Below, piece by piece: positions 45,463 through 54,773 of a DNA stretch of 64,000 nucleotides. This DNA comes from Gangjinia marincola. GTDB taxonomy: Bacteria; Bacteroidota; Bacteroidia; Flavobacteriales; Flavobacteriaceae. Position 1 is the stretch's first letter. Each line of letters starts with the position of its first letter. The translations under genes and the position numbers were made by a program. The stretch spans positions 558,001 through 622,000 of the forward strand of contig NZ_BAAAFG010000016.1 in the NCBI RefSeq assembly GCF_039523415.1. The letters run 5' to 3'. The notes beneath the pieces were generated by a model. That model was not told the origin of the DNA, ran no database searches, and worked only from the letters and a program-made list of their open reading frames with translations.

Positions 45463-46608
45463 ATGCATTCGTATTTTTCTTCAGATTTTAAACTCGGTAT
45501 TCTAGGCGGTGGTCAATTGGGCAAAATGATGTTGTATGACACGCGCAAATACGACATCCAGACCTACGTACTCGATCCCAGCGCAGACGCTCCATCACGC
45601 ATTGCTTGTAATCATTTTGAGCAAGGCGATTTAATGGACTACGACACTGTGCTTAAATTTGGACAAAAAGTAGATGTGCTCACCTTTGAGATCGAACTGG
45701 TGAATGTAGACGCATTAGAACATTTAGAAAAGGAAGGTAAAAAGGTATATCCCTCGTCTTCGACATTACGCGTTATTCAAGATAAAGCGCGACAAAAGAA
45801 CTTCTATCAAAATCATGATATTCCAACAGCCTCTGGGACCTATTTCGCTTCCGCGGAAGCAATCCAACACGCTTCTCATTCTTACCCTTTTGTTTGGAAA
45901 AGCACTACAGGTGGGTATGATGGTAAAGGAGTAATGATCATTAAATCTGATGCTGATCTGCATAATATCCCAAATGTACCCTGTATAGCCGAAGAAATGA
46001 TCCCTTTCAAACACGAATTGGCCGTTATCGTTGCCCGAAACCCTAGCGGAGAAATCAAAACCTATCCTGTGGTAGAAATGGAATTTCACCCCGAAGCCAA
46101 TCAGGTAGAATATGTGATCTGCCCAGCCAGAATTGACGATAAAGTCGCTCAAAAAGCCCGAAGCGTCGCCATGAAGGTTTCTGAAAAACTTCAACATGTA
46201 GGTTTACTTGCCGTAGAATTATTCCAAACTCACGATGATGAGATTCTAGTCAATGAAGTTGCACCACGCCCTCACAATAGTGGCCATTATAGCATTGAAG
46301 GGAGCATTACTAATCAATTCGAACAACATATTCGCGCTATTCTTGATTTACCGCTGGGAGAAACAGCCAGCAAAATAGGAGCAATTATGGTAAACCTGGT
46401 AGGAGCTGAAGATCATACCGGCGATGTACATTATAGAAACATTGAAGAGATTATGCGCTTAGAAGGCGTGACTCCTCATATCTACGGTAAACGCCAAACA
46501 AGACCCTTTAGAAAAATGGGACATGTTACTATCGTTAATAAAGACATTAATAAGGCAAGATCTATTGCCGAAAAAGTAAAAGAAACCATCAAAGTAGTCG
46601 CTAAGTAA
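45463..46608 (+). CDS. purK: 5-(carboxyamino)imidazole ribonucleotide synthase
   Basis: 381 residues of the ATP-grasp family. PurK uses ATP and bicarbonate to convert AIR to N5-CAIR in purine synthesis. Visible features are the N-terminal LGILGGGQLGKMML, the ATP-grasp loop KSTTGGYDGKG, CIAEEMIPFKHELAVIVARN and the metal-binding VNEVAPRPHNSGHYSIEG. The gene carries GCTTCCGCGGAAGC (45847-45860), a perfect palindrome in a coding segment. It is followed by a GNAT gene after 3 nt and then by purE. Confidence 0.96.
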   Translation: MHSYFSSDFKLGILGGGQLGKMMLYDTRKYDIQTYVLDPSADAPSRIACNHFEQGDLMDYDTVLKFGQKVDVLTFEIELVNVDALEHLEKEGKKVYPSSSTLRVIQDKARQKNFYQNHDIPTASGTYFASAEAIQHASHSYPFVWKSTTGGYDGKGVMIIKSDADLHNIPNVPCIAEEMIPFKHELAVIVARNPSGEIKTYPVVEMEFHPEANQVEYVICPARIDDKVAQKARSVAMKVSEKLQHVGLLAVELFQTHDDEILVNEVAPRPHNSGHYSIEGSITNQFEQHIRAILDLPLGETASKIGAIMVNLVGAEDHTGDVHYRNIEEIMRLEGVTPHIYGKRQTRPFRKMGHVTIVNKDINKARSIAEKVKETIKVVAK

Positions 46609-46611
46609 GGT

Positions 46612-47064
46612 ATGATACGGCTGATTAAAACAACTAGCGATCATCCAGATTTTATTGGGTTGGTCAGCCAATTAGATGCTTACCTAAAAGTAACCGATGG
46701 TGATGAACACGAGTTCTACAATCAGTTCAACGGCAGGGATCAATTAAAGCATGTAATCTTAGCCTATAGTGATGAACAACCAATAGGCTGCGGAGCATTC
46801 AAAGGATTTGATACAAACAGTATAGAAATTAAACGCATGTTCGTTACCCCTAATCTTCGTAATCAGGGAGTTGCAGCTGCTGTATTAACAGCTTTAGAAA
46901 AATGGGCAAAAGAGATTTCCTATACGCGTGCTGTGTTAGAAACAGGAAAGCGTCAAACAGAGGCAATTCACTTTTACCAAAAAAATGGCTACTCACAAAT
47001 TCCTAATTACGGGCAGTATAAAGGAATGGAAAATAGTATGTGCTTTGAGAAACTAATCCCGTAA
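46612..47064 (+). CDS. GNAT-family N-acetyltransferase
   Basis: 150 residues with the GNAT core: IEIKRMFVTPNLRNQGVAAA (motif A, acetyl-CoA binding, Q/R-x-x-G-x-A) and a C-terminal AIHFYQKNGYSQIPNYGQY (motif B). The substrate is not evident. It starts 3 nt after purK and is probably co-transcribed with it, although purE just downstream has its own -7 box. Confidence 0.88.
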   Translation: MIRLIKTTSDHPDFIGLVSQLDAYLKVTDGDEHEFYNQFNGRDQLKHVILAYSDEQPIGCGAFKGFDTNSIEIKRMFVTPNLRNQGVAAAVLTALEKWAKEISYTRAVLETGKRQTEAIHFYQKNGYSQIPNYGQYKGMENSMCFEKLIP

Positions 47065-47123
47065 TACTTCCCGCATTTTCTAGCTTTAGTAAACCCTTTT
47101 TTCTTAAAGCGCATTAGAAAGTT

Positions 47124-47131
47124 TATCTTTG
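47124..47131 (+). promoter_or_regulatory. Candidate -7 box of purE
   Basis: TATCTTTG is an exact TAnnTTTG match, 20 nt before the purE ATG. A TTC (47101-47103) sits at the normal 20-nt spacing in place of TTG. This suggests purE is not only dependent on read-through from purK. Confidence 0.55.
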
Positions 47132-47151
47132 TAATCCTTAAATATACACCT

Positions 47152-47655
47152 ATGCCAAAAGTAGCCGTAATTATGGGTAGCACTAGTGACCTACCTGTCA
47201 TGCAAGATGCCATTGATATCTTAAAAGAACTCTCTGTTGAAGTAGATGTAGATATAGTTTCTGCGCATCGTACGCCGGAGAAAATGGTAGATTTTGGTAA
47301 GAATGCGCATAAAAATGGCTATCATGTCATCATTGCAGGTGCCGGTGGAGCCGCTCACTTGCCGGGGATGGTTGCTTCCCTTTCTCCCCTTCCTGTAATT
47401 GGCGTACCGGTAAAGTCGAGCAATTCAATCGATGGTTGGGATTCTGTCCTTTCTATTTTGCAAATGCCAGGCGGAGTCCCGGTTGCAACCGTAGCACTTA
47501 ATGGAGCTAAAAATGCGGGAATCCTGGCCGCCCAAATTCTGGGCAGTCAAAATTCAGAAATTCAAGAGCGGATTATTGCCTATAAGGAGTCCTTAAAACA
47601 GAAAGTAATTGAAGGCGCTAAACATCTAAATAAACCAAGTTTAGGATACAAATAA
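47152..47655 (+). CDS. purE: N5-carboxyaminoimidazole ribonucleotide mutase
   Basis: 167 residues, class I PurE, which converts N5-CAIR (the PurK product) to CAIR. The signatures are MGSTSDLPVMQDA (about 7-19), the SAHRTPEKM loop and AGAGGAAHLPGMVAS, followed by PVIGVPVKSS and LQMPGGVPVATVA. It works directly after PurK, whose gene lies 543 nt upstream beyond the GNAT gene. Length is normal. Confidence 0.97.
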   Translation: MPKVAVIMGSTSDLPVMQDAIDILKELSVEVDVDIVSAHRTPEKMVDFGKNAHKNGYHVIIAGAGGAAHLPGMVASLSPLPVIGVPVKSSNSIDGWDSVLSILQMPGGVPVATVALNGAKNAGILAAQILGSQNSEIQERIIAYKESLKQKVIEGAKHLNKPSLGYK

Positions 47656-47721
47656 AAAAAGAAGTCGAAGATTTCACACTGTCATTTAAACGAACAAATT
47701 ACACAGCTGATTTTTTAATCA

Positions 47722-49749
47722 ATGAAAGATAATCCCCTACTCCAACCTTTTAACGAAGCTCCATTTGAGCAAATCAAAACCGATCATTTTAAACCTGCGA
47801 TAGAACAAGCGATAAAAGCTGCTAAGGCAGAAATTGAAACCATCACCAGTTCTACCGAAGCTACTACATTTCAAAATGTGATTGAAGCCTTAGAATTTTC
47901 AGGAGAGCAATTGGATCGCATCACCTCTATCTTTTTTAACCTCAATAGTGCAGAAACCAATGAAGATATTCAGCGAATTGCGCAAGAAGTTTCCCCCTGG
48001 TTAACCGATTTTAAAAATGATTTGCTGCTTAATGAAACGCTATTTAAAAAGGTTGATGCTGTTTTTCAGCAACAAAAAGAGTTAGATCTTACTTCTGAAC
48101 AGCAGATGTTGCTGGACAAAAAATACAAGGCTTTTGTTCGTAATGGGGCTAATCTTTCTCATGAAGACAAAGACGCTTTACGTGAAATCGACAAGCAACT
48201 TTCTAAATTATCGCTGACGTTTGGGGAACATGTGTTGGCAGAAACAAATCGCTATGAACTCCACATCACTGATGAAGCTAAACTTAGCGGCCTCCCCGAA
48301 GGTACTAAAGAAGCGGCCGCTCAATTGGCGAAAAGTAAAGACAAAGAAGGTTGGATATTTACGCTGGACTATCCCAGCTATGTTCCATTTATGAAATACG
48401 CCGATAACCGGGAACTACGCAAAGAACTTTCTATTGCTTTTGGAGCAAAGGGGTTTCATGGCGACGAGTTAGACAATCAGGAAATCGTACTAGAAATCAC
48501 ATCTTTACGTCATCAAAGAGCCAATTTGCTTGGTTTTGATACGCACGCTGATTTTGTTTTGGCAGAACGAATGGCCAAAAGTCCGCAGGGAGTGCAGAAC
48601 TTTTTGCTTGACCTGCTTCAAAAAGCGAAGCCCGCTGCAATAAGAGAATTTAATGAGCTTACTGATTTTGCGAAAGAATTGGATCAACTCCCATTTTTAG
48701 AAAAATGGGATGGCGCCTATTATGCTGAAAAGCTTAAGAAAAAACGGTTCAATCTGGATGATGAAGCGCTCAAACCTTATTTTAGATTAGAAAACGTCAT
48801 CAACGGAGTATTTACCGTAGCTCAAAAACTATTTGGTTTGACGTTTAAACAAGTTGATAATATCGAAGTCTATCATAAAGAGGTAAAAACCTATCATGTG
48901 CTTGATGCAGAAGGTGAATTTGTCTCGTTATTTTACGCAGACTTCCACCCACGTCCTGGTAAACGGGGTGGTGCCTGGATGACTTCATACAAACCTCAAT
49001 CCATACGTGACGGTAACAACGATCGCCCACATGTTTCGATCGTTTGTAATTTTACCAAACCCACAGCAAGCAAACCCTCTTTACTTACATTTAATGAAGT
49101 TACCACGCTGTTTCATGAATTTGGGCATGCGCTGCATGGCATGCTGGCAAACACCACCTACCCTAGCCTCTCTGGCACATCGGTGTATTGGGATTTTGTA
49201 GAGTTACCCAGCCAAATGTTAGAAAACTGGTGTTATGAACCAGAAGCCTTAGCGCTCTTCGCCACCCATTACGAAACCGGAGAAGTGATCCCAACAGAAT
49301 ATGTTGAAAAAATCAAGGCATCATGCAATTTTCATGAAGGCATGCAAACCTTGCGTCAGCTGAGCTTTGGGATGCTAGACATGGCATGGCATGGTGAGGA
49401 TCCCGGTGAAGTAACCAATGTTAAAGAGCATGAGAATAGCGCCTTTGAGCAAACTAAGCTGTATCCAGATGTCAACGAAAATTGCATGAGCACCTCATTT
49501 GCACATATTTTTCAAGGTGGCTATTCTGCGGGTTATTACAGCTACAAATGGGCAGAAGTATTGGATGCTGATGCGTTTGCCTATTTTCAGGAAGAAGGGA
49601 TTTTTAATACAGAAGTTTCGCGAAAGTTTAAAGATTTTGTGCTTTCACAAGGCGGCACTGTAGATCCAATGGAATTGTATGTTCGCTTTCGCGGAAGAAA
49701 ACCAGATCCCAATGCACTGTTGAAGAGAGCGGGATTACTGCCGGGATGA
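47722..49749 (+). CDS. M3-family metallopeptidase (oligopeptidase / peptidyl-dipeptidase Dcp type)
   Basis: 675 residues. The zinc motif HEFGH is at residues 465-469 (LFHEFGHALHGML) with the third ligand in the following helix (WDFVELPSQMLENW). The C-terminal FAHIFQGGYSAGYYSYKWAEV and VRFRGRKPDPNALL are typical of M3A peptidases of the Dcp/OpdA group. No signal peptide, so a cytoplasmic oligopeptide-degrading enzyme is likely. Near the 3' end it carries CGCTTTCGCGGAAG (about 49684-49697), part of the palindrome family seen elsewhere. Confidence 0.93.
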   Translation: MKDNPLLQPFNEAPFEQIKTDHFKPAIEQAIKAAKAEIETITSSTEATTFQNVIEALEFSGEQLDRITSIFFNLNSAETNEDIQRIAQEVSPWLTDFKNDLLLNETLFKKVDAVFQQQKELDLTSEQQMLLDKKYKAFVRNGANLSHEDKDALREIDKQLSKLSLTFGEHVLAETNRYELHITDEAKLSGLPEGTKEAAAQLAKSKDKEGWIFTLDYPSYVPFMKYADNRELRKELSIAFGAKGFHGDELDNQEIVLEITSLRHQRANLLGFDTHADFVLAERMAKSPQGVQNFLLDLLQKAKPAAIREFNELTDFAKELDQLPFLEKWDGAYYAEKLKKKRFNLDDEALKPYFRLENVINGVFTVAQKLFGLTFKQVDNIEVYHKEVKTYHVLDAEGEFVSLFYADFHPRPGKRGGAWMTSYKPQSIRDGNNDRPHVSIVCNFTKPTASKPSLLTFNEVTTLFHEFGHALHGMLANTTYPSLSGTSVYWDFVELPSQMLENWCYEPEALALFATHYETGEVIPTEYVEKIKASCNFHEGMQTLRQLSFGMLDMAWHGEDPGEVTNVKEHENSAFEQTKLYPDVNENCMSTSFAHIFQGGYSAGYYSYKWAEVLDADAFAYFQEEGIFNTEVSRKFKDFVLSQGGTVDPMELYVRFRGRKPDPNALLKRAGLLPG

Positions 49750-49865
49750 TAAATTCCCACTTAGATAGGAATCTTATCTATATTTCGAGTCACTAAACTA
49801 ATCTGTTTCACAAAGCTGCGCAAAGAAGCACGAAGCTTCACAAAGTCATTATCATTTTACGATCT

Positions 49866-50010
49866 GTCATTCCTGCGTCCGCGTGTCGCCGAAGCTTCTC
49901 GGCCTTCGTAGCTTTGCTACTATGGCGAATGAGGCTAGCGGAGGAGCAAGGCAGGAATGTATTTGATTTATAGAGACCATTACTATTGAGATTCCTGCCT
50001 GCGCAGGAAT
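49866..50010. repeat. REP-like intergenic elements downstream of dcp
   Basis: A large imperfect inverted structure is bounded by CATTCCTGC (49868-49876) and GCAGGAATG (49951-49959), with inner GC-rich segments (CGCCGAAGCTTCTCGGC). A simple hairpin ATTCCTGC-CTGC-GCAGGAAT follows (49991-50010). The GC content stands out against the AT-rich surroundings. It lies between convergent genes (dcp and the glycosyltransferase) and might help end transcription, though no T run is present. Confidence 0.72.
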
Positions 50011-50021
50011 GACAAAATCAC

Positions 50022-51254
50022 CTATTTTTGATTCTTCTCCTCAATCCATTTACTCAAATATTTAGTGCTTTGAAGCGAGTGGTGCAGCAACATACTCCCG
50101 ATAAAATTGTGCTGTCGGTGGGTTTTGATATGCTTAGTAAGATCATTCAGTCTTTCCAAAAATCTGGGAATAAATCGTTTTTGGTCAAATTCATGTTCCA
50201 CGATCTGCCGTCCACGGTCAGAAGCTATTTCCCAATCTTCCTGAGTTTGATAAAGTTGTATGGCTTCTTTGGCAAAGACTTTTTGATCATCGCAAATCGC
50301 TCCGCACCACTCAAGTGGATCCTGCATGCCCTCTGCACCTATGGTGGTGGTAATAGATGGTGTACCGCAAATCATAGCGTCCAACAATTTGCCTTTGAGT
50401 CCGGCGCCAAATCGAAGCGGTGCCAGCATCACTCTAGCAGATTGAATGACCTCGTAAGCATCTTCTGCCCGGGCTTTTACCAAAAACCCAGTGCCCTTAT
50501 CTTCTAATTGCTCATCCCGCTGCTTGGCGTATGCCCCATAGACATGTATTTCAACCTGCGGAAGCTCTTTTTTAATCAGCGGCCAAATTTCTCGTTTAAG
50601 ATACTGTACGGCATCCCTGTTGGGTGCATGTAAAAAATTACCAATGCTTATAAAATGTTGACGCTGACCAAACCCCGGCAAATCAGTCTTTTTGGGTAAG
50701 CTTGAGCAATCAACTAAGAATGGTAAGTAAAAAAGTAACGCCTTTTTTATGCCAAATAGGGTGTTTAACAATTCCATTTCAAAAGTTGAAATAATGAGAC
50801 TTAAGTCGCATCTATAGATAGAGGCAATTTCTCTTTTAGCAAGAACTGAGGTTAAAAAATCTTCCGGTAATACGTTACGGCTTTCTTTTAATGTGCTTTC
50901 TCTGGCTTTTCTAAGAAAGTGGAGATCTTCAGTATCTAAAATGCGTAAAGCTTTTGGACACTGTTCTGCCACACGCCACCCGTATTGCTCTTCGGTCATA
51001 AAACGATCAAAAAGTACAACGTCAGGCTTAAGCTTCCGCAGAAAATCATCTGCCATAGCATCATTGAGTTGTATTTCTACCTCGTCCACAGGGAACAAAA
51101 ACTCAGTAGCATAGCTGGACTTTTCCGCCGCACAGGCGAAAACAATGTGATATCCTGCGTTATGAAAAACACTCATGAGTTGAAGCATTCGTCTACCGGC
51201 AGCAGATGAAGTAGGCTCTGGCCAAACGTGACCTATGACGAGTAAGGTTTTCAT
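50022..51254 (-). CDS. Glycosyltransferase, GT-B fold (GT4-like)
   Basis: 410 residues with an N-terminal Rossmann-like half beginning LLVIGHVWPEPTSSAAGRRM and a C-terminal donor-binding half with FISIGNFLHAPNRDAV, MLAPLRFGAGLKGKLLDAM and GTPSITTTIGAEG. These are characteristic of GT-B glycosyltransferases of the GT4 group. Donor and acceptor are unknown and no surface-polysaccharide cluster is nearby. It is divergent from the sigma-factor gene, with 62 nt between them. Confidence 0.85.
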   Translation of the reverse strand: MKTLLVIGHVWPEPTSSAAGRRMLQLMSVFHNAGYHIVFACAAEKSSYATEFLFPVDEVEIQLNDAMADDFLRKLKPDVVLFDRFMTEEQYGWRVAEQCPKALRILDTEDLHFLRKARESTLKESRNVLPEDFLTSVLAKREIASIYRCDLSLIISTFEMELLNTLFGIKKALLFYLPFLVDCSSLPKKTDLPGFGQRQHFISIGNFLHAPNRDAVQYLKREIWPLIKKELPQVEIHVYGAYAKQRDEQLEDKGTGFLVKARAEDAYEVIQSARVMLAPLRFGAGLKGKLLDAMICGTPSITTTIGAEGMQDPLEWCGAICDDQKVFAKEAIQLYQTQEDWEIASDRGRQIVEHEFDQKRFIPRFLERLNDLTKHIKTHRQHNFIGSMLLHHSLQSTKYLSKWIEEKNQK

Positions 51255-51290
51255 ACAGTGGTAAAATAAGGAATTTTAATTTTCGTTTAC

Positions 51291-51298
51291 TACTTTTG
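51291..51298 (+). promoter_or_regulatory. Candidate -7 box of the sigma-factor gene
   Basis: TACTTTTG is an exact TAnnTTTG match 18 nt before the ATG. The -33 partner is not clean. This suggests transcription by the primary sigma factor rather than obvious self-activation. Confidence 0.5.
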
Positions 51299-51316
51299 AA
51301 CAGAATCAAATAAAAT

Positions 51317-51868
51317 ATGAGTTCAACGGCTATAAATCCAAGCGAGTGGGTTTCGCGTTACAGCGATTACTTATTTAACTATACTATTACGCGGGTAAAT
51401 GATCGTGAGCTTGCGCAGGATTTAATTTCAGAAACCTTTTTAGCTGCGTTAAAAGCCAAAGATAATTTTAAAGGAGAAGCCCATGAGCGCACTTGGCTGA
51501 TTTCTATTTTAAAGCGGAAAATAATCGACTATTACAGAAAATCAAATTCTGCTAAGGGTAAAGCCGAAGTTCGCATGCCCGATTATCAAGATGAAGAGGG
51601 TAGCTGGCTGGAACAACGCGTTGCTGATCCATATGACAAAACGGCTGAAGATAACTTAGAAAATACAGAGTTGAGCCTTGCTATCATGGATTGCCTGGCT
51701 TTACTGCCACCTAAGCAAGCGCAGATTTTTAAGCTTAAAACCATTGACGAATTTGATACTGAAGTTATTTGTAATGATTTAAAGATTACTGCGTCTAATT
51801 TATGGGTGATGATCCATAGGGCGAGAAAAGCCATGATGGATTGCATGAAAAAAAGTTGGTTAGATTAG
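51317..51868 (+). CDS. ECF-type RNA polymerase sigma factor
   Basis: 183 residues of the sigma-70 ECF group. Region 2 is YSDYLFNYTITRVNDRELAQ then DLISETFLAALKAKDNFKG with the ERTWLISILKRKIIDYYRK helix. Region 4 is LPPKQAQIFKLKTIDEFDTE followed by the helix-turn-helix ICNDLKITASNLWVMIHRAR. The short acidic linker with SWLEQRVADP is typical of Bacteroidota ECF factors. A small CxxC protein gene follows at once, the usual place for a regulator. Confidence 0.93.
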   Translation: MSSTAINPSEWVSRYSDYLFNYTITRVNDRELAQDLISETFLAALKAKDNFKGEAHERTWLISILKRKIIDYYRKSNSAKGKAEVRMPDYQDEEGSWLEQRVADPYDKTAEDNLENTELSLAIMDCLALLPPKQAQIFKLKTIDEFDTEVICNDLKITASNLWVMIHRARKAMMDCMKKSWLD

Positions 51869-51882
51869 AATTTGAAAAAAGT

Positions 51883-52113
51883 ATGTTAGTATCCTGTCAA
51901 AAGGCAATTGAGTATAGCGAAAAACTACAGTATAACGAGGCTACCCGTTGGGAGAAGGTCAAATTATACGTACACAACCTGCACTGTAAATTATGCGATC
52001 GTTATCATACGTTAAACAGCCTTTTTTCTAAAAAGTTCGCGACACATCAACCACAGTTTTTGAGCCAGCGGGAGAAGCGAAAACTAGAACAGTTGATTCA
52101 AAACAAGTACTGA
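51883..52113 (+). CDS. Small zf-HC2-like protein, candidate anti-sigma partner
   Basis: 76 residues from ATG 51883; the frame is open to 51841, overlapping the sigma gene. It has an H-x-x-x-C-x-x-C pattern in VHNLHCKLCDRYH and a cysteine at position 5, fitting a zinc-binding anti-sigma fold, but no transmembrane segment, so it would be soluble. The basic C-terminal half ends QREKRKLEQLIQNKY. It lies 14 nt after the sigma-factor stop and is convergent with the cytochrome c peroxidase gene. Confidence 0.7.
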   Translation: MLVSCQKAIEYSEKLQYNEATRWEKVKLYVHNLHCKLCDRYHTLNSLFSKKFATHQPQFLSQREKRKLEQLIQNKY

Positions 52114-52120
52114 TTCTTTT

Positions 52121-53275
52121 TTATTGCGGGAGCTTAGGAGCCCTCATTCTTCGGGTAGGAGTAGATAAAGTTTCTATGAAGGCAATGAGATCCTCTATTT
52201 CGGTTTTAGTTAAATTTAATTCTTGTAACAAGGGAGAGTTTTCTGGGATCAAAGTATCTCTTGGAGTTCCCAAATATTTTTTCTGAATAGGAGAGGGATT
52301 TCCCAGATCGTAGAATTGAACTACATCCAGAAGAGAAGGAAAATTACCGTGATGCATCCAGGGTCCAGTTCTGCTTACTTCCCTGAGTGTTGGTGTTTTG
52401 AATTTTCCAATATCCACCACGTCATTCGTAACATAATATCTGCCAAAATCTTCATCTTTGGTTCCAAATAGAGTTTGACCATCATTATGGAATTGATTGT
52501 CACTAAAATAGGGTGTGTTATGACAGTTGATGCATCGTGCTTTAGTGCGATACAAATGCAAACCATTTACCTCCTGATCACTAAAAGCATCTGACTTTCC
52601 TGAGACAAATCGGTCAAATTTACTTGGCGGACTTTTTATCGTACGCTCAAAAGATGCGATGGCTTTTTGAATTCGATCTAAGGTAACTTCAGGATCTCCA
52701 TAAGCCTTTTTAAATTGTGCTTGATACCCTTTAAGAGCCGCAATGCGTTGAACGGCTTTAGGCAGCTCTTCATTCATCTCTACAGGATCTGCGATGGGAA
52801 ACATGGCTTGATGTTCTAAGCTGTTCGCTCTACCATCCCAGAACAACTTTTCGGCGTAGCCCGTATTAAGAATGGTCATTGCATTACGCCTACCGGTCTG
52901 TCGATCATGTCCAAATGATCTGGTGATGTTATCTGTCCAGGCAAGTTCAGGATTGTGACAGGAAACGCAAGCTATTTGACCGCTTACCGAAAGCCTGGGA
53001 TCAAAAAAAAGTAATTTACCCAGCTTTTCTTTTTGTTTGCTTTTTTGATTATCCTTAGGATACGGCATATCCGGGAGAACACCTATATCCTCAAACGTGG
53101 TTTTATCAATCAATGAATCCAGTACTGGGGCTGGCCATTTGCGGTAATCGCCACTGCTGTATCTTTCTCTTAAATCAGCAATTTTGCTATATGATGCTGC
53201 CTCGTTTTTAGATTCATTTTTACACGAAAAGAATCCCGATAACAATAGCAGAGAAAGAAGTATTCTAATGTTCAT
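52121..53275 (-). CDS. Dihaem cytochrome c peroxidase (MauG/CcpA family) lipoprotein
   Basis: 384 residues from the ATG at 53273-53275, lipidated at Cys18 (LLSGFFSC). The two haem c motifs are CVSCH (103-107) and CINCH (248-252). The family start KLGKLLFFDPRLSVSGQIAC and the conserved WDGRANSLEHQAMFPIADPVEM (in two parts, about 147-168) are present, with FKTPTLREVSRTGPWMHHG near the C-terminus. It may reduce peroxide or oxidise a protein or small-molecule substrate in the periplasm. It is the last gene of the susC4 operon, starting 1 nt before the lipoprotein stop region. Confidence 0.93.
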   Translation of the reverse strand: MNIRILLSLLLLSGFFSCKNESKNEAASYSKIADLRERYSSGDYRKWPAPVLDSLIDKTTFEDIGVLPDMPYPKDNQKSKQKEKLGKLLFFDPRLSVSGQIACVSCHNPELAWTDNITRSFGHDRQTGRRNAMTILNTGYAEKLFWDGRANSLEHQAMFPIADPVEMNEELPKAVQRIAALKGYQAQFKKAYGDPEVTLDRIQKAIASFERTIKSPPSKFDRFVSGKSDAFSDQEVNGLHLYRTKARCINCHNTPYFSDNQFHNDGQTLFGTKDEDFGRYYVTNDVVDIGKFKTPTLREVSRTGPWMHHGNFPSLLDVVQFYDLGNPSPIQKKYLGTPRDTLIPENSPLLQELNLTKTEIEDLIAFIETLSTPTRRMRAPKLPQ

Positions 53276-53276
53276 C

Positions 53277-54773
53277 TTATAAATTAATTGGTCCAAAGCA
53301 GGATTCGGCTAAAGGGTCGGGTTCGTCAAAATTACTAGTATTATAGATCACGTATGTTGCTTCTACCGTACCCCAAAAAAGTTCATTATTTGTCGCTCTA
53401 AGCGTCAATTGTATTTGGAAAATTTCCGGTTCTACTTCCTGGTATGTTCCTTCACCTTGAAACCCTATGCAATAGGAATTACCATCTCCAGAAATCGTAC
53501 CAAAAGTAGGTATAACCTGTACACTGCCAGAGGTTGTACTGGTTCCTTCATCATTGGGGATAAATTCTAGTGAAGGGTTAAAATTAAATCCGGGAGAGAC
53601 TGAGGCATTACTGGATTCATTATTAAACCAACGTTTAAGATTGAATGAATTGGTAGTATTCCCTGGTGTGGGTGAACCGAATCTTACTTGAAAGGCATGA
53701 TAGTAGACATCATCACTCGTATCACCTGGTGTGTCTGATCCTTCTCCTAAAACAGCAAACTCATTATCCTCATTTACCTCAACGGGATAAGTAAATTGAT
53801 TAAATGCGGACCAGGCGCAGATGCCATCATCATTCGCATCTAACCAGTTTTCTCCAAACGTACGATAAAATTGATTGCTAGTATCATAAAAATTCGCGGC
53901 AGTATTGACACTTACTTCTCTGGGAACATCTAATGGAATTTGCACTTGATAACTAGAACTACCCACCTGAATATACTGGTCTACCTGATTTAATTTAAAG
54001 AGAGATACGATGTACAACTCATTCTCTTCAATAGTTTCATTTAAGGTCAATTGATATGTTATTTTTCGATCACCATCTTCAAAAGGAAATTCGGCCAAGG
54101 TATAGTCAAATCCCGGATTTTCTACAAATAAGTCAACATCTTCAAGCTCATCTTTAAATAATCCATTCTCAAATAATACATCAAAAAATACTTCGGTGCC
54201 TGATTGCCCGGATATACTTTCATTATTTTCTTGCGGAAAACCAATCGTTGTAAACGTATCCCTAAGAGTAACATCTACTTTTGTGGCAGGATTGATCGTG
54301 TTTGGGTAGCCTATGTTTACCTCCTCGTCCGAAACTTGTTCGATCTCGAAGGATAGTTGATTTACCTCATCTTCATTAAATCTTCTGGATGGTAAAATGC
54401 GTATAGTGTCAACAAGTTTATCTTTGTTAAAGCTGAAAATAAGGTCTTGATTAAGCAGGGAGTAGTCCTGCCCTTCGGTAAGGTTTTGAGAGGTAAGGCT
54501 TACCACAACGTCAACCTCTTGGGTAAGATTGGCGTGGGATAAGGCAATTGGAATTTTTACCTCGCGTAGTGATCGGTGTGTATATTCGCTTGCAGGCTCT
54601 GTAAGATTAGAAATCGAAGGAAACTCAAAGGGCATACCATTATTATCCAGCTTTAGATCGAATCTTACAAAAGGTTCTGTCAATTGATTATATGCATCTA
54701 AATCATCCTCTTTACAAGAGAAAAATGTGATCGTTATCAGTAAGAAACTTATATACTTTTTAATACCCATCAT
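53277..54773 (-). CDS. Large surface lipoprotein of the susC4 cluster, unknown function
   Basis: 498 residues with signal peptide MMGIKKYISFLLITITFFS and lipidated Cys20 (KEDDLDA follows). It is mostly beta-rich, with repeated sandwich-like segments such as VDVVVSLTSQNLTEGQDYSL (Calx-beta-like) and a Gly/Asp-rich C-terminal half containing WLDANDDGICAW and YCIGFQGEGTY. Its start codons lie inside the susD4 stop region (14-nt overlap), so translation is probably coupled. It is likely a ligand-binding partner of SusC4/SusD4. Confidence 0.87.
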   Translation of the reverse strand: MMGIKKYISFLLITITFFSCKEDDLDAYNQLTEPFVRFDLKLDNNGMPFEFPSISNLTEPASEYTHRSLREVKIPIALSHANLTQEVDVVVSLTSQNLTEGQDYSLLNQDLIFSFNKDKLVDTIRILPSRRFNEDEVNQLSFEIEQVSDEEVNIGYPNTINPATKVDVTLRDTFTTIGFPQENNESISGQSGTEVFFDVLFENGLFKDELEDVDLFVENPGFDYTLAEFPFEDGDRKITYQLTLNETIEENELYIVSLFKLNQVDQYIQVGSSSYQVQIPLDVPREVSVNTAANFYDTSNQFYRTFGENWLDANDDGICAWSAFNQFTYPVEVNEDNEFAVLGEGSDTPGDTSDDVYYHAFQVRFGSPTPGNTTNSFNLKRWFNNESSNASVSPGFNFNPSLEFIPNDEGTSTTSGSVQVIPTFGTISGDGNSYCIGFQGEGTYQEVEPEIFQIQLTLRATNNELFWGTVEATYVIYNTSNFDEPDPLAESCFGPINL

